Of a stretch of 15,560 bases of DNA, positions 1 to 8,579 are shown piece by piece. The position numbers were made by a program, and so were the translations under genes. Every line of letters starts with the position of its first letter. The first letter of the stretch is position 1. This DNA comes from Bacillota bacterium (GTDB lineage: Bacteria > Bacillota_G > Limnochordia > DTU010), in assembly GCA_012799255.1 (NCBI GenBank), contig JAAZLQ010000400.1, positions 1 through 15,560 on the forward strand. The letters run 5' to 3'. The notes under the pieces were generated by a model. It had not been told where the DNA came from and did not search any database. It was given only the letters and a program-made list of their open reading frames with translations.

Positions 1-1651
1 AGAGGGAAAGCTTTTCCTCTATCTTCTGCAATCTTCGTTTCTGTAAAACTTCTAGAAATGAACCGAAGCAGTCTTCCCAACTCACGGTAAGTGGCGGCAA
101 AGACAATAGCCGACTAGCAATAGCAGTCCCTTCTGGATCTGAGGTATTCTGCATCAGGGAGGCAAAAACCTGTCGATAATCAGGATAATGAAAGTCGTTT
201 TCCGTGACGCCCCTATCCTGCAAGTAAACCAAAAGATCTGGTTGCTGCAAAAGGTATCTAATCACTTCCCTCTCCCGACGCCTTTCCCCTGCTTCTACTT
301 TTACTTTTGGAGCATTTTTGATATTACGCCTAGTGTGTTCTCCCTTAGGTGTATCTATTCCCAGCTTTTCCCGAACTTCCGCAGCCAAAGAGCGTTCTAG
401 TACCCCAAGTCGCTGAGCGGCATAGCTGGTATACTCATCTCGCTCGAGGGGACTAGTTAGCTGAGCTAGCAATGTAACAAGTTCTGTGGATGCAGCCAAT
501 TTTCCTTCTCTAGTTTCTACATCGTGCTGGGAAATAATTCTATCAACTTGGTATTCCCGAAAAGGCTTGGCTGAATCTAGCCATTCTGCAACCTTCTTAG
601 CCCCGTATGTCCTAGCATAGGTGTCAGGATCCTCACCACCATCTAAAGCAGCGACACGCACCTGAAGCTCGGATTCATGCAGCACTTCGATGCCGCGCCA
701 AGCAGCCCGCTGACCAGCGCTGTCACCATCGAATGCGATCACTGCCCGAGAACAGAAACGCTTAAGCAATTGGGCATGTGCTGGAGTAAAGGCGGTCCCC
801 AAAGAAGCTACCACGTTCTTAACACCAACTGCGAAGAGGGAGATTAAGTCGGTATACCCCTCTACAATGACAACACTATCTTGCGCTTTGATTTCCTCTT
901 TGGACCAATTCAATCCATAAAGAATATAACTTTTATTAAAAACAGCTGTTTGCCCAGTATTAAGATATTTAGGTTGACCGTCTTTGGTGCTACGACCACC
1001 AAAGCCCAAAAAACGTCCCAGGTGATCACAAATGGGAAACATCAGTCTCCCTCGAAATCGGTCAATGTATCCTCGGTTGCCACGGGAAACCAACCCTGCA
1101 GCTTGAGCAACCTGCAAGTCGACCCCTTTGTCGCTCAAGAATTTAACCAAACCATCCCACTCATCTGTGGCATAGCCCAAATAAAAATTTCTGGCCAACT
1201 GTTCGGTAATTCCCCGGTCTTCTAAGTACACTCTGGCAGCCGTTCCAACTGGTGCGCGCAAATTGCGATAATAATAGCGGGCAGCTAACTCATTTACCTT
1301 ACGCAGCCTTTCCCGCTCCGCTTCCCTTTTTTGCTCTCGGTCAGAAACGGCGGGAACTTCAATGCCACTTTCCCGTGCTAACTTGGTCACCGCTTCTGGA
1401 AAGGAGAGCTGTTCTGTCTCCATTACGAAGTTAATTACGTTTCCTCCACTTTGACAACCAAAGCAATGATAAAACTGTCTTTCAGGATTAACAGTGAAAG
1501 ACGGGGTCTTTTCATTGTGGAACGGGCACAATCCAACATAGTTTTGTCCAGTTTGCCTTAACTCTACTCTGCGACCTATTAGCTCCACAATATCTACAGA
1601 AGACTTAACTAACTCGATCCACTCATCAGAAAAACGAGCGATGCCCGTCAC
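1..1651 (-). CDS. dnaG: DNA primase DnaG (3' end beyond window)
   Basis: Makes the short RNA primers for lagging-strand DNA synthesis at the replication fork. I translated an open frame of about 550 codons that runs off the left edge without a stop. The N-terminal CHC2 zinc finger is plain: CPFHNEKTPSF at residues 42-52 and CFGC at 63-66 (ligands C42, H45, C63, C66). The RNA-polymerase core includes RFRGRLMFPI near 198-207. The TOPRIM centre has VEGYTD (E264) and FDGDSAG (D308, D310). The charged stretch near 430-462 leads into the C-terminal helicase-binding domain. Against a usual length of about 600, only some 40-60 residues are missing. It overlaps the end of dgt by 26 bases, so the two are probably translationally coupled. 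In many Firmicutes rpoD follows dnaG, but that lies outside. The start codon is uncertain (see the start-region entry). Family identity is near certain. Confidence 0.97.
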   Translation of the reverse strand, partial: MTGIARFSDEWIELVKSSVDIVELIGRRVELRQTGQNYVGLCPFHNEKTPSFTVNPERQFYHCFGCQSGGNVINFVMETEQLSFPEAVTKLARESGIEVPAVSDREQKREAERERLRKVNELAARYYYRNLRAPVGTAARVYLEDRGITEQLARNFYLGYATDEWDGLVKFLSDKGVDLQVAQAAGLVSRGNRGYIDRFRGRLMFPICDHLGRFLGFGGRSTKDGQPKYLNTGQTAVFNKSYILYGLNWSKEEIKAQDSVVIVEGYTDLISLFAVGVKNVVASLGTAFTPAHAQLLKRFCSRAVIAFDGDSAGQRAAWRGIEVLHESELQVRVAALDGGEDPDTYARTYGAKKVAEWLDSAKPFREYQVDRIISQHDVETREGKLAASTELVTLLAQLTSPLERDEYTSYAAQRLGVLERSLAAEVREKLGIDTPKGEHTRRNIKNAPKVKVEAGERRREREVIRYLLQQPDLLVYLQDRGVTENDFHYPDYRQVFASLMQNTSDPEGTAIASRLLSLPPLTVSWEDCFGSFLEVLQKRRLQKIEEKLSL

Positions 1652-2651
1652 CTCCCTTGAGCTCAAGCCAGCCCCATCCTGTCGGTAAAAAGCACTTTTG
1701 GAACTCCTCAATAGCAAAGCGGTCTGTCATGCCCGCAATGTAATCTGCGATCTCCAGCTCGGGGTTGTCTACACCGCGAAAGCGCTCCCCATGTTCCAAA
1801 TAGTATTGATACAACATACTTATTACACCATGAACTTTTGATTCTTCCTGTTTAGCCACGGAGTTTAGGTAGAAATTTTCAAAAAGATAATCTCGCAGCA
1901 GATTCGTTGCTTCCTCTATTTGCGGACTCATGGCCACAAAGTCGCGATCAAAACTGGTGTGTAAAATGTCAGTGACCATGGTACGAATCCGCTCCTGCTT
2001 GTTAGCACCCAGCACCTGAAGCACCTGTTCTGGCAAGTCTGTCTCGGAGAATATTCCCCCACGCACTGCATCTTCAACATCATGATTTAGATAAGCAATC
2101 CGATCGCAAATCTTCACCACCTGACCTTCCAGGGTCTGGGGTCTTGCCGAACCGGTGTGATTAAGGATTCCATCCCGCACTTCCCAGGTCAGGTTGAGAC
2201 CGGGAAAATTAGGAGAAAACTCTTCTAGTACATCAACCACCCGTAGACTATGCTCATTGTGCCTAAAATGACCCACGAGAATGTTCAGAGCCTTTTCTCC
2301 CGCATGTCCAAAGGGGGTGTGCCCCAAATCATGGCCCAAGGCGATGGCCTCAGTAAGATCTTCATTAAGTCGTAGCGCCCTGGCCACACTACGACTTATT
2401 TGGGTAACCTCAAGGACATGGGTCAATCTGGTGCGATAATGATCACCTTTGGGAGCGATAAAGACCTGTGTTTTAGATTTTAAACGTCTGAAGGCCTTGG
2501 AATGAACAATCCGTTCTCGATCCAGCTGAAAGCAAGTTGAATAAGAGCTAGGTTCTTCTGGATATACCCGACCCTTACTTTGACTGGCTTTCATAGCATA
2601 AGACGACAAGTAGTGGTTTTCCCACTCCAGGATAGAATCTACAAATCTCAC
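1626..2651 (-). CDS. dgt: dGTP triphosphohydrolase-like HD protein
   Basis: Predicted cytoplasmic dNTP triphosphohydrolase, which hydrolyses dGTP or other dNTPs to the deoxynucleoside and tripolyphosphate. It has 341 residues from the chosen start, the size of the shorter bacterial class. The metal-binding HD signature is visible: RTRLTH (H78), GHDLGHTPFGH (H107, D108) and CDRIAYLNHDVEDA (D183). The N-terminal GRVYPEEPSSYSTCFQLDRERI block, near residues 27-48, is typical of the Dgt-like family. I chose GTG at 2651 because a G-rich ribosome site lies just upstream. The frame opens at GTG 2669, but that codon has no ribosome site. The gene sits just after the ppdK terminator and overlaps dnaG, an arrangement common in Clostridia that links dNTP-pool control with replication. 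The substrate among dNTPs cannot be told from sequence. Confidence 0.92.
   Translation of the reverse strand: MRFVDSILEWENHYLSSYAMKASQSKGRVYPEEPSSYSTCFQLDRERIVHSKAFRRLKSKTQVFIAPKGDHYRTRLTHVLEVTQISRSVARALRLNEDLTEAIALGHDLGHTPFGHAGEKALNILVGHFRHNEHSLRVVDVLEEFSPNFPGLNLTWEVRDGILNHTGSARPQTLEGQVVKICDRIAYLNHDVEDAVRGGIFSETDLPEQVLQVLGANKQERIRTMVTDILHTSFDRDFVAMSPQIEEATNLLRDYLFENFYLNSVAKQEESKVHGVISMLYQYYLEHGERFRGVDNPELEIADYIAGMTDRFAIEEFQKCFLPTGWGWLELKGGDGHRSFF
1641..1666 (-). promoter_or_regulatory. dnaG ribosome site and ambiguous start
   Basis: On the minus strand AAGGGAGGTGA is a near-perfect Shine-Dalgarno, but no normal start codon lies at the usual distance in the dnaG frame. In-frame candidates are TTG at 1666-1664 (upstream of the site), GTG at 1651-1649 (inside the site), and the non-standard ATC at 1643-1641, eight bases after GGAGG. 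The nearby ATG at 1626-1624 is out of frame and stops after five codons. I used GTG 1651 because it is the nearest conventional start. Confidence 0.5.
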
Positions 2652-2671
2652 CTTAACCCCCCCAATCACGC

Positions 2672-2702
2672 AAAAGAACCCACACCGTTATAGTATGGGT
2701 TC
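2672..2702 (-). terminator. Intrinsic terminator after ppdK
   Basis: On the minus strand GAACCCATAC and GTGTGGGTTC form a 10-bp stem with one G-U pair around a 7-base loop, followed by TTTT. It would end ppdK transcription. Only about 20 bases separate it from the chosen dgt start. Confidence 0.75.
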
Positions 2703-2715
2703 CCCATAAGGGGAG
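2700..2715. repeat. Palindrome copy downstream of ppdK
   Basis: On the minus strand CTCCCCTTATGGGGAA matches the copy upstream of ppdK (5410-5425) at 15 of 16 positions. It overlaps both terminator hairpins and could form an alternative 5-bp hairpin. CATA follows within a few bases in both copies. Confidence 0.6.
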
Positions 2716-2730
2716 GTTTTTCCTCCCCTT
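2708..2730. terminator. Second hairpin between ppdK and dgt
   Basis: A perfect 9-bp stem, AAGGGGAGG with CCTCCCCTT, encloses a 5-base loop (AAAAA on the minus strand). It begins 14 bases past the ppdK stop. It has no T-run after it, so it could act as an RNA 3'-end stabiliser or as the first of two tandem terminator hairpins. Confidence 0.55.
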
Positions 2731-2744
2731 GTTCAGCAGTCGAA

Positions 2745-5375
2745 CTAGCGAGGATTACGGATATTTGCCTGAGCTGCAGCTAAGCGAGCAATGGGTACTC
2801 TGTATGGCGAGCAGCTTACATAATCCAAGCCAACACGGTGGAAGAAGTCGATAGAAGCAGGGTCTCCACCATGCTCACCACAAACACCAACCTTGAGGTT
2901 AGGCTTTGTGGAACGACCCTTTTCTACACCCATTTTCACCAAAGCACCAACTCCAACTTGATCTAGAGTCTGGAAGGGATCTCTCTCCAAAACGCCTTTA
3001 TCAATGTATTCGGGTAAGAAGGTGCCAGCATCGTCACGGCTGTAACCAAAGGTCATTTGGGTCAAGTCATTTGTTCCAAAGGAGAAGAACTCAGCTTCTT
3101 GTGCAATAACATCAGCTACTACACATGCTCTGGGGATCTCCATCATGGTACCTACGAGGTACTGGAACTTAACATCCATTTCTTGCATGACGGTCTCTGC
3201 TACTTCAACGCAAACTTCCTTCATGAGCTGCAGTTCGGCCACGGTTCCAATTAGAGGAATCATAACCTCTGGGAATACCTTCAGGCCATCCTTGGTCAGT
3301 TCAGCAGCAGCTTCGAAAATGGCTCTAGCTTGCATCGCGTAAATCTCTGGATAAGTTACACCCAAACGGCAGCCACGATGGCCGAGCATTGGGTTCATTT
3401 CTTCTAGAGCTTCAATGCGAGCTTTTAGGGCCTCAACTGATAGACCCATCTCACCAGCTAAGTCTTTAATGGTTTCCTCATCATGTGGTACAAACTCATG
3501 GAGAGGAGGATCTAACAGACGAACTGTTACAGGTAACCCTTGCATTGTGGTAAAAATAGCCTTAAAGTCTGCCTTTTGGTAAGGCAAGAGTTTTGCTAAA
3601 GCGGCTTCACGACCGGCTTTATCATTAGCAAAGATCATCTGACGAACAGCACTGGTACGTTCTCCTTCGAAGAACATGTGCTCAGTTCTGCACAGACCAA
3701 TACCCTCGGCACCAAAATCTAAAGCGGTTTGGCTATCATGGGGTGTATCAGCGTTCGTACGAATGCCCAAAGCGCGGAACTCATCAGCCCACTCCATAAG
3801 TGTTCCAAAATTACCTTCAACTTGCACTTCTACCATTGGTACTTGACCAACGATGACTTCGCCTGCTGTACCATTGAGAGTGATCCAGTCGCCTTCCTTA
3901 AGTACAGTATTACCAAAGGTGAGGGTCTTATTGGCTTCACTAATCTGGGCTGCTGCACAACCTGCTACACAGCATTTACCCATACCACGGGCTACTACAG
4001 CAGCGTGAGAAGTCATACCACCACGGGCAGTGAGAATACCTTCTGCCACGTCCATACCACCAATATCTTCTGGAGAGGTTTCGTTGCGAACAAGAATGAC
4101 CTGCTCGCCACGGTTCTTCCATTCTTCTGCATCTTCAGCTGAAAACACGATGCGACCAGCGGCTGCGCCTGGGGATGCAGGTAAGCCCTTGGCAATTACA
4201 TCATACTTAGCCTTTGGATCGATCATGGGGTGCAGGAGCTGATCAAGTTGCTCTGGAGCAACGCGCATAACGGCAGTCTTCTTGTCGATGAGACCTTCTT
4301 CTACCATTTCTACAGCCATACGTACTGCAGCAGTGGCAGTGCGTTTGCCTGCACGAGTTTGTAACATGTAGAGTTTGCCCTCTTGAATGGTAAACTCCAC
4401 GTCTTGCATGTCTTTATAGTGGTTCTCTAAGAGCTTGTAGATTTTTACGAGCTCATCGTAAACCTCAGGCATTTCTTCTTGTAAGTGAGCGATAGGATGA
4501 GGAGTACGGATTCCCGCTACTACGTCTTCACCCTGAGCATTCATGAGATACTCACCGTAGAAAACATTTTCTCCGGTGGATGGGTCACGGGTAAAGGCTA
4601 CTCCAGTACCGGAGTTCTCACCCATGTTTCCGTAAACCATGGCCTGTACGTTAACCGCTGTACCCCACTCATGAGGAATGTGGTTGATTTGACGATAGCG
4701 GATAGCACGGGCTGTATTCCAAGAACGAAAAACCGCATTAATAGCGCCACGGAGCTGTTCAAAAGCATCGTTGGGGAACAACTCGCCAGCAGACTTTTGA
4801 ACAATTTGCTTGTACTCTGCTACCAATGCCTGCAAAGCCTCTACAGATAGTTCATTGTCCAACTCTACGCCAGCTTGTTCGCGGGCCTTGGCCAATGCGG
4901 ATTCGAAGAGGTCATGTTCTACTCCCATTACAACGTCGCCATACATTTGGATAAAACGACGATAGGAGTCCCAGGCAAATCGGGGATTACCAGATTTATT
5001 TGCTAAGGCCTCTACGGTTTGATCATTCAAACCGAGGTTCAATACAGTATCCATCATTCCAGGCATAGAAACCCTTGCGCCAGAACGTACGGATAGAAGT
5101 AGGGGATTCTCGTTATCACCGAATTTAGCCCCCATAGCCTCTTCAATGCGAACAAGATTCTCTTTGATCTGTTCCTCGAGACCGTCTACCCATTTCTCTC
5201 CATTGCCATAAAATGCTGTACAAGCTTCCGTTGTGATGGTGAGTCCTGCTGGTACAGGAATACCAAGCTCTACCATTTCTGCTAAGTTGGCACCTTTACC
5301 ACCAACTAAGTTCCTATCATGTTGCTGGCCATCTGTTTGACCATTACCAAAGAAATAAACCCACTTGGTGCTCAT
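2745..5375 (-). CDS. ppdK: Pyruvate, phosphate dikinase
   Basis: Reversibly converts pyruvate, ATP and phosphate to PEP, AMP and pyrophosphate in the cytoplasm. In anaerobes it can serve gluconeogenesis or pyrophosphate-linked glycolysis. It has 876 residues, full length for the family. The N-terminal ATP-grasp part shows NLVGGKGANLAEM (residues 22-34) and SVRSGARVSMPGMMDTVLNLG (95-115). The swivelling domain has GGMTSHAAVVARGMGKCCVAG with T455, S456 and phosphorylated H457. The C-terminal TIM barrel has GCRLGVTYPE (668-677), GTNDLTQM (767-774) and GVCGEHGGDP with catalytic C832. ATG 5375 is preferred because AGGAGG lies 6 bases upstream, while ATG 5381 abuts it. Thr455 is the residue modified by PPDK regulatory proteins in other systems, but no such gene is in this window. 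The gene may be read from glyS or from an unseen promoter in the 143-base gap. Confidence 0.98.
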   Translation of the reverse strand: MSTKWVYFFGNGQTDGQQHDRNLVGGKGANLAEMVELGIPVPAGLTITTEACTAFYGNGEKWVDGLEEQIKENLVRIEEAMGAKFGDNENPLLLSVRSGARVSMPGMMDTVLNLGLNDQTVEALANKSGNPRFAWDSYRRFIQMYGDVVMGVEHDLFESALAKAREQAGVELDNELSVEALQALVAEYKQIVQKSAGELFPNDAFEQLRGAINAVFRSWNTARAIRYRQINHIPHEWGTAVNVQAMVYGNMGENSGTGVAFTRDPSTGENVFYGEYLMNAQGEDVVAGIRTPHPIAHLQEEMPEVYDELVKIYKLLENHYKDMQDVEFTIQEGKLYMLQTRAGKRTATAAVRMAVEMVEEGLIDKKTAVMRVAPEQLDQLLHPMIDPKAKYDVIAKGLPASPGAAAGRIVFSAEDAEEWKNRGEQVILVRNETSPEDIGGMDVAEGILTARGGMTSHAAVVARGMGKCCVAGCAAAQISEANKTLTFGNTVLKEGDWITLNGTAGEVIVGQVPMVEVQVEGNFGTLMEWADEFRALGIRTNADTPHDSQTALDFGAEGIGLCRTEHMFFEGERTSAVRQMIFANDKAGREAALAKLLPYQKADFKAIFTTMQGLPVTVRLLDPPLHEFVPHDEETIKDLAGEMGLSVEALKARIEALEEMNPMLGHRGCRLGVTYPEIYAMQARAIFEAAAELTKDGLKVFPEVMIPLIGTVAELQLMKEVCVEVAETVMQEMDVKFQYLVGTMMEIPRACVVADVIAQEAEFFSFGTNDLTQMTFGYSRDDAGTFLPEYIDKGVLERDPFQTLDQVGVGALVKMGVEKGRSTKPNLKVGVCGEHGGDPASIDFFHRVGLDYVSCSPYRVPIARLAAAQANIRNPR

Positions 5376-5518
5376 ATGCATCCTCCTTTTCCATTTTTGA
5401 AGTCTATGTTTCCCCCTAAGGGGAGCATATCGACAAAACTAGGCAATCATGGGGTGAATTACCAAAAGACCTTATTCTTTATTTCACTCCATTATCCTTC
5501 CATCATCTTACATCTTTA
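5376..5518 (-). other. glyS-ppdK intergenic region
   Basis: This holds the ppdK ribosome site (AGGAGG) and the palindrome at 5410-5425. I see no convincing -35/-10 pair and no terminator with a T-run after glyS. A weak imperfect hairpin (GTGAA with TTCAC) occurs in the middle. Co-transcription with glyS therefore remains possible. Confidence 0.4.
5410..5425. repeat. Palindrome copy upstream of ppdK
   Basis: On the minus strand CTCCCCTTAGGGGGAA contains a 5-bp stem, TCCCC with GGGGA, around a 4-base loop. It lies about 35 bases before the ppdK start. It nearly duplicates the element at 2700-2715 and resembles the one at 11705-11717. It could be an operator or an RNA hairpin. Confidence 0.55.
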
Positions 5519-7579
5519 CTAATTTGAAACAATCAAGCGCAAATCACCACATAATATATACAAGTTCAGAGCCTGCTTAAGTAGTAATAGACGATTCGTG
5601 CGAACAATTGGGTTCTCATCCATTATCATGACTTCATTAAAGAAGCGATCCACAGCCTCACGGAAGTTGGCTAAGTTCTGCAAAATCTCACCATAACTTC
5701 CCTGCTCAAATAGGGGTTGACAACCCCTGTTCAGCTCCTCCAAGGAGTGGTGGAAAACTCGATCCGCTTCCGCAAAGGCATTGAGATCCAGATTACCACC
5801 CTCAGCTTTAGCGGCCAAATTAGCCACCCGCTCAAACCCGGTCATGAGATCACTGAAGTGTTCATCCTCTTTAAACTGGGAGATGGCCTGAACTTTCTTT
5901 AACACATGAGGGATACGATCATCACCAGAAGCCATAACAGCATCTAGGACGTCATAACTATAACCTTGTTCTTGTAGTAAAACCCTCAACCTGGCCAATA
6001 AGAACTCCACGAGGGCCTCAGTATGCTCTTCGCTAAGAGTCACATCCTGATAGCCTTCTCCCGCCAAGGTGATCAGTGTGCGCAATGGGACAGCGTATTG
6101 GCCCTGTACAAGCATCTGTACCACACCTTGTGCTTGGCGTCGCAAGGCAAATGGGTCCTGGGAACCTGTGGGGATCTTGCCAATGGCAAAATAACCGGCC
6201 AGGGTATCCAGTTTGTCTGCTAAACTGACAACCGTGCCTTCCACCGTGCTGGGCAGAGCATCTCCAGAAAAGCGTGGCATATAATGCTCGCGAATCCCGG
6301 TAGCTACCACAACCTCTTCCCCTTGAGCTAAAGCGTATTTTTCCCCCATCACTCCTTGGAGTTCGGGAAACTCGTAGACCATTTGGGAAACTAGATCACA
6401 CTTAGCTAAACGTGCCACACGCAATGCAGTGTCTTCGTTCTCAGCATGCCCTAATATGGTCACTAATTGCTTAGTTAACCGCTCGATTCTGCGGATCTTC
6501 TCTCCCATAGAACCTAGTTTTTCTTGGAAAACTACCCGCTCAAGTGACTCTAAATTGTCCTCAAGCCTATGCTTTAAGTCCTCATCATAGAAGAATTTCG
6601 CATCCGCCAGCCGTGCCTCGAGAACCTTTTCATTACCCCGAACAACGTTATCCAGATGATTATCTGCTCCATTACGTACCCCGAGGAACTTCGGCAACAA
6701 TTTCCCTGCAGGATCATGGAGCGGGAAATACCTCTGATGTTCTTTCATCGAAGTGATCAATACCTCGGCAGGCACCTCTAGATACTCTGCGTCAAAGCTA
6801 CCACAGAAGGCAGTGGGATACTCTACTAGATTTACGATTTCACTCAAGAGGTCCTCGTCTTGGTGGACCTCTGCTCCTTCAGTTTTGGCAAGAGCCTGAA
6901 TCTGCTGCCAAATCATTGTCCGTCGCTCTGAAGAATCCACCACAACATAGTGTTCCTTTAACGTAGAACAATAATCTTGTGGTGCGTTAATGGCAATGCT
7001 ACCTGAACTCAATTGACGATGCCCAAAGGTAATCTGCCCCGCCTTAACCGGGCCTACCTCAACTGGAATAACCTCAGAACCAAGTAAAGCAAGAATCCAT
7101 CTTAATGGGCGGGCAAAACGTAAATCATAGTCGCCCCAACGCATGTTCTTAGGGAACCCCAAACTGGCGATGGACTCTTCCAAGAGGGGCTTTAAGAGAG
7201 TAGCGGTTTTTTGGCCACGAATCTCTTTTTTCACGTAAAGATAGTCGGCCCCTTGGAAAGACTTGACAAAAACAACACTCTCATCGACTCCTTGGGAACG
7301 CAAAAAGCCTTGACCAGCTTTGGTCAGGTTTCCACTTTCATCCCTGGCAATAGTAAGGGGTGGGCCTTTAATTTCTTCCACTAAATCTTCCTGCTGCAAT
7401 TGTAGATCTCGGATTAAGATAGCTAACCTACGGGGGCTACTGTAGTGAACGACTTTGCCGTGTTGGAGTCTAGCTTGGTTTAGTCTCTTGGTGATAGCCT
7501 CCGATAACTGCCCCAGAGCACCTTCCACAAAGCGGGCTGGCAGTTCTTCAAACCCTAACTCCAATAAAAAATCTTGCAT
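5519..7579 (-). CDS. glyS: Glycyl-tRNA synthetase beta subunit
   Basis: Beta subunit of the heterotetrameric (alpha2beta2) glycyl-tRNA synthetase that charges tRNA-Gly. This subunit mainly recognises the tRNA and is needed for activity. It has 686 residues, about the usual 690. The N-terminus FLLELGFEELPARFV and the central blocks MRWGDYDLRFARPLRWILALLG (read across about 144-166) and DNHLDNVVRGNEKVLEARLADAKFFYDEDLK are hallmark GlyS segments. The C-terminal part near 570-680 is the helical anticodon-binding region, including DENPIVRTNRLLLL. The ATG directly abuts the glyQ stop (TAGATG), with a G-rich ribosome site inside the end of glyQ, so the two subunits are translationally coupled. No truncation or frameshift is seen. 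Confidence 0.98.
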   Translation of the reverse strand: MQDFLLELGFEELPARFVEGALGQLSEAITKRLNQARLQHGKVVHYSSPRRLAILIRDLQLQQEDLVEEIKGPPLTIARDESGNLTKAGQGFLRSQGVDESVVFVKSFQGADYLYVKKEIRGQKTATLLKPLLEESIASLGFPKNMRWGDYDLRFARPLRWILALLGSEVIPVEVGPVKAGQITFGHRQLSSGSIAINAPQDYCSTLKEHYVVVDSSERRTMIWQQIQALAKTEGAEVHQDEDLLSEIVNLVEYPTAFCGSFDAEYLEVPAEVLITSMKEHQRYFPLHDPAGKLLPKFLGVRNGADNHLDNVVRGNEKVLEARLADAKFFYDEDLKHRLEDNLESLERVVFQEKLGSMGEKIRRIERLTKQLVTILGHAENEDTALRVARLAKCDLVSQMVYEFPELQGVMGEKYALAQGEEVVVATGIREHYMPRFSGDALPSTVEGTVVSLADKLDTLAGYFAIGKIPTGSQDPFALRRQAQGVVQMLVQGQYAVPLRTLITLAGEGYQDVTLSEEHTEALVEFLLARLRVLLQEQGYSYDVLDAVMASGDDRIPHVLKKVQAISQFKEDEHFSDLMTGFERVANLAAKAEGGNLDLNAFAEADRVFHHSLEELNRGCQPLFEQGSYGEILQNLANFREAVDRFFNEVMIMDENPIVRTNRLLLLKQALNLYILCGDLRLIVSN

Positions 7580-8458
7580 CTAAACACGCCCCCTTTTCAA
7601 GAGTGGAAAGCCTAACTTCTCCCGTTCAGCTAAGTAACCTTGGGCCGCCAAACGGGCCAACGCCCTAACACGACCTATAAAACGAGTCCGCTCACTGACG
7701 CCAATTGCACCTCGAGCATCCAGAAGGTTAAAAGTATGAGAGCATTTAAGTACGCAATCATACCCTGGGAGCACCAGACCCATTTCGATTAGCCTTCTGG
7801 CTTCATCCTCGAATAAATCAAAAAGGGTAAAAAGTTTGTCCGTATCAGCTGCCTCAAAGTTGTACTTAGAAAACTCGATTTCATTTTGCATAAACACATC
7901 GCCATATGTAACATCATCTGTCCAAATTAGATCAAACATGCTATCCACACCTTGAATAAACATGGCGAGACGTTCCACGCCATAGGTGATCTCAGCGGAC
8001 ACAGGTTTTACATCGATCCCACCAACCTGCTGAAAATAGGTGAACTGTGTGATCTCCATACCATCTAACCACACTTCCCAACCTAAACCCCAGGCACCTA
8101 ATGTAGGTGACTCCCAGTCATCTTCTACAAAACGGACATCATGTTTTAAAAGATCAATTCCCAACGCCTCTAAACTACCTAAATAAAGTTCTTGTACATT
8201 GTCAGGCGAGGGCTTAAGGATCACTTGGTATTGATAATAATGTTGAACGCGATTGGGGTTTTCACCATATCGCCCATCTGTTGGTCTTCTGCTTGGCTGA
8301 ACATAAGCAACATTCCACGGTTCAGGTCCCAAGACTTTCAAAAAAGTAGCTGGTGACATTGTCCCAGCGCCAACTTCTAAATCATAGGGTTGATAAATTA
8401 TGCACCCCTTAGAAGCCCAATATGCTTGAAGTTTCATAATCATCTCTTGCAGATTCAT
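7580..8458 (-). CDS. glyQ: Glycyl-tRNA synthetase alpha subunit
   Basis: Catalytic alpha subunit of the alpha2beta2 glycyl-tRNA synthetase. It is a class II synthetase core that activates glycine with ATP. It has 292 residues, normal for GlyQ. Diagnostic stretches are [19 protein letters not shown] near residues 18-36, [20 protein letters not shown] near 47-66, and [16 protein letters not shown] near 70-85, followed by [19 protein letters not shown]. The ATG at 8458 has AAGGGGTGG a few bases upstream. Transcription probably starts from the promoter overlapping the recO stop and passes through a terminator-like hairpin before reaching this gene. That suggests attenuation of glyQ-glyS. Separate glyQ and glyS genes, rather than the single-chain enzyme, are typical of many bacteria including Clostridia. 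Confidence 0.98.
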   Translation of the reverse strand: MNLQEMIMKLQAYWASKGCIIYQPYDLEVGAGTMSPATFLKVLGPEPWNVAYVQPSRRPTDGRYGENPNRVQHYYQYQVILKPSPDNVQELYLGSLEALGIDLLKHDVRFVEDDWESPTLGAWGLGWEVWLDGMEITQFTYFQQVGGIDVKPVSAEITYGVERLAMFIQGVDSMFDLIWTDDVTYGDVFMQNEIEFSKYNFEAADTDKLFTLFDLFEDEARRLIEMGLVLPGYDCVLKCSHTFNLLDARGAIGVSERTRFIGRVRALARLAAQGYLAEREKLGFPLLKRGRV

Positions 8459-8511
8459 CTAGCCACCCCTTACTGGATATCCAAAATCACACATGAGTAA
8501 GACAAAGTCTG

Positions 8512-8547
8512 AAAAACCTTTCACCCAACGGCAAGGGACGAAAGGTT
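8512..8547 (-). terminator. Terminator-like hairpin in glyQ leader
   Basis: On the minus strand AACCTTTC pairs with GAAAGGTT (8 bp), extended inward by four more pairs including G-U. The stem runs directly into a T-run. It lies between the glyQ promoter (8580-8608) and the glyQ start, so transcripts from that promoter must pass it. It may also end recO transcription. No canonical T-box motif (AGGGTGGNACCGCG) was found by eye. Confidence 0.7.
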
Positions 8548-8579
8548 CTCTAGAGGATTCGCAAAAATATTTCGCTTAA

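Noticed and set aside
881..1225. 114-codon open frame on the plus strand
   Set aside because: It is antisense to the conserved DnaG core, which I translated continuously on the minus strand.
2686..2692. TATAAC in the ppdK terminator loop as a -10 for dgt
   Set aside because: No acceptable -35 lies 16-18 bases upstream, where the sequence is C-rich hairpin.
3729..4142. 137-codon open frame on the plus strand
   Set aside because: It lies opposite the conserved swivelling-domain coding region of ppdK, has no ribosome site, and its product resembles no protein family.
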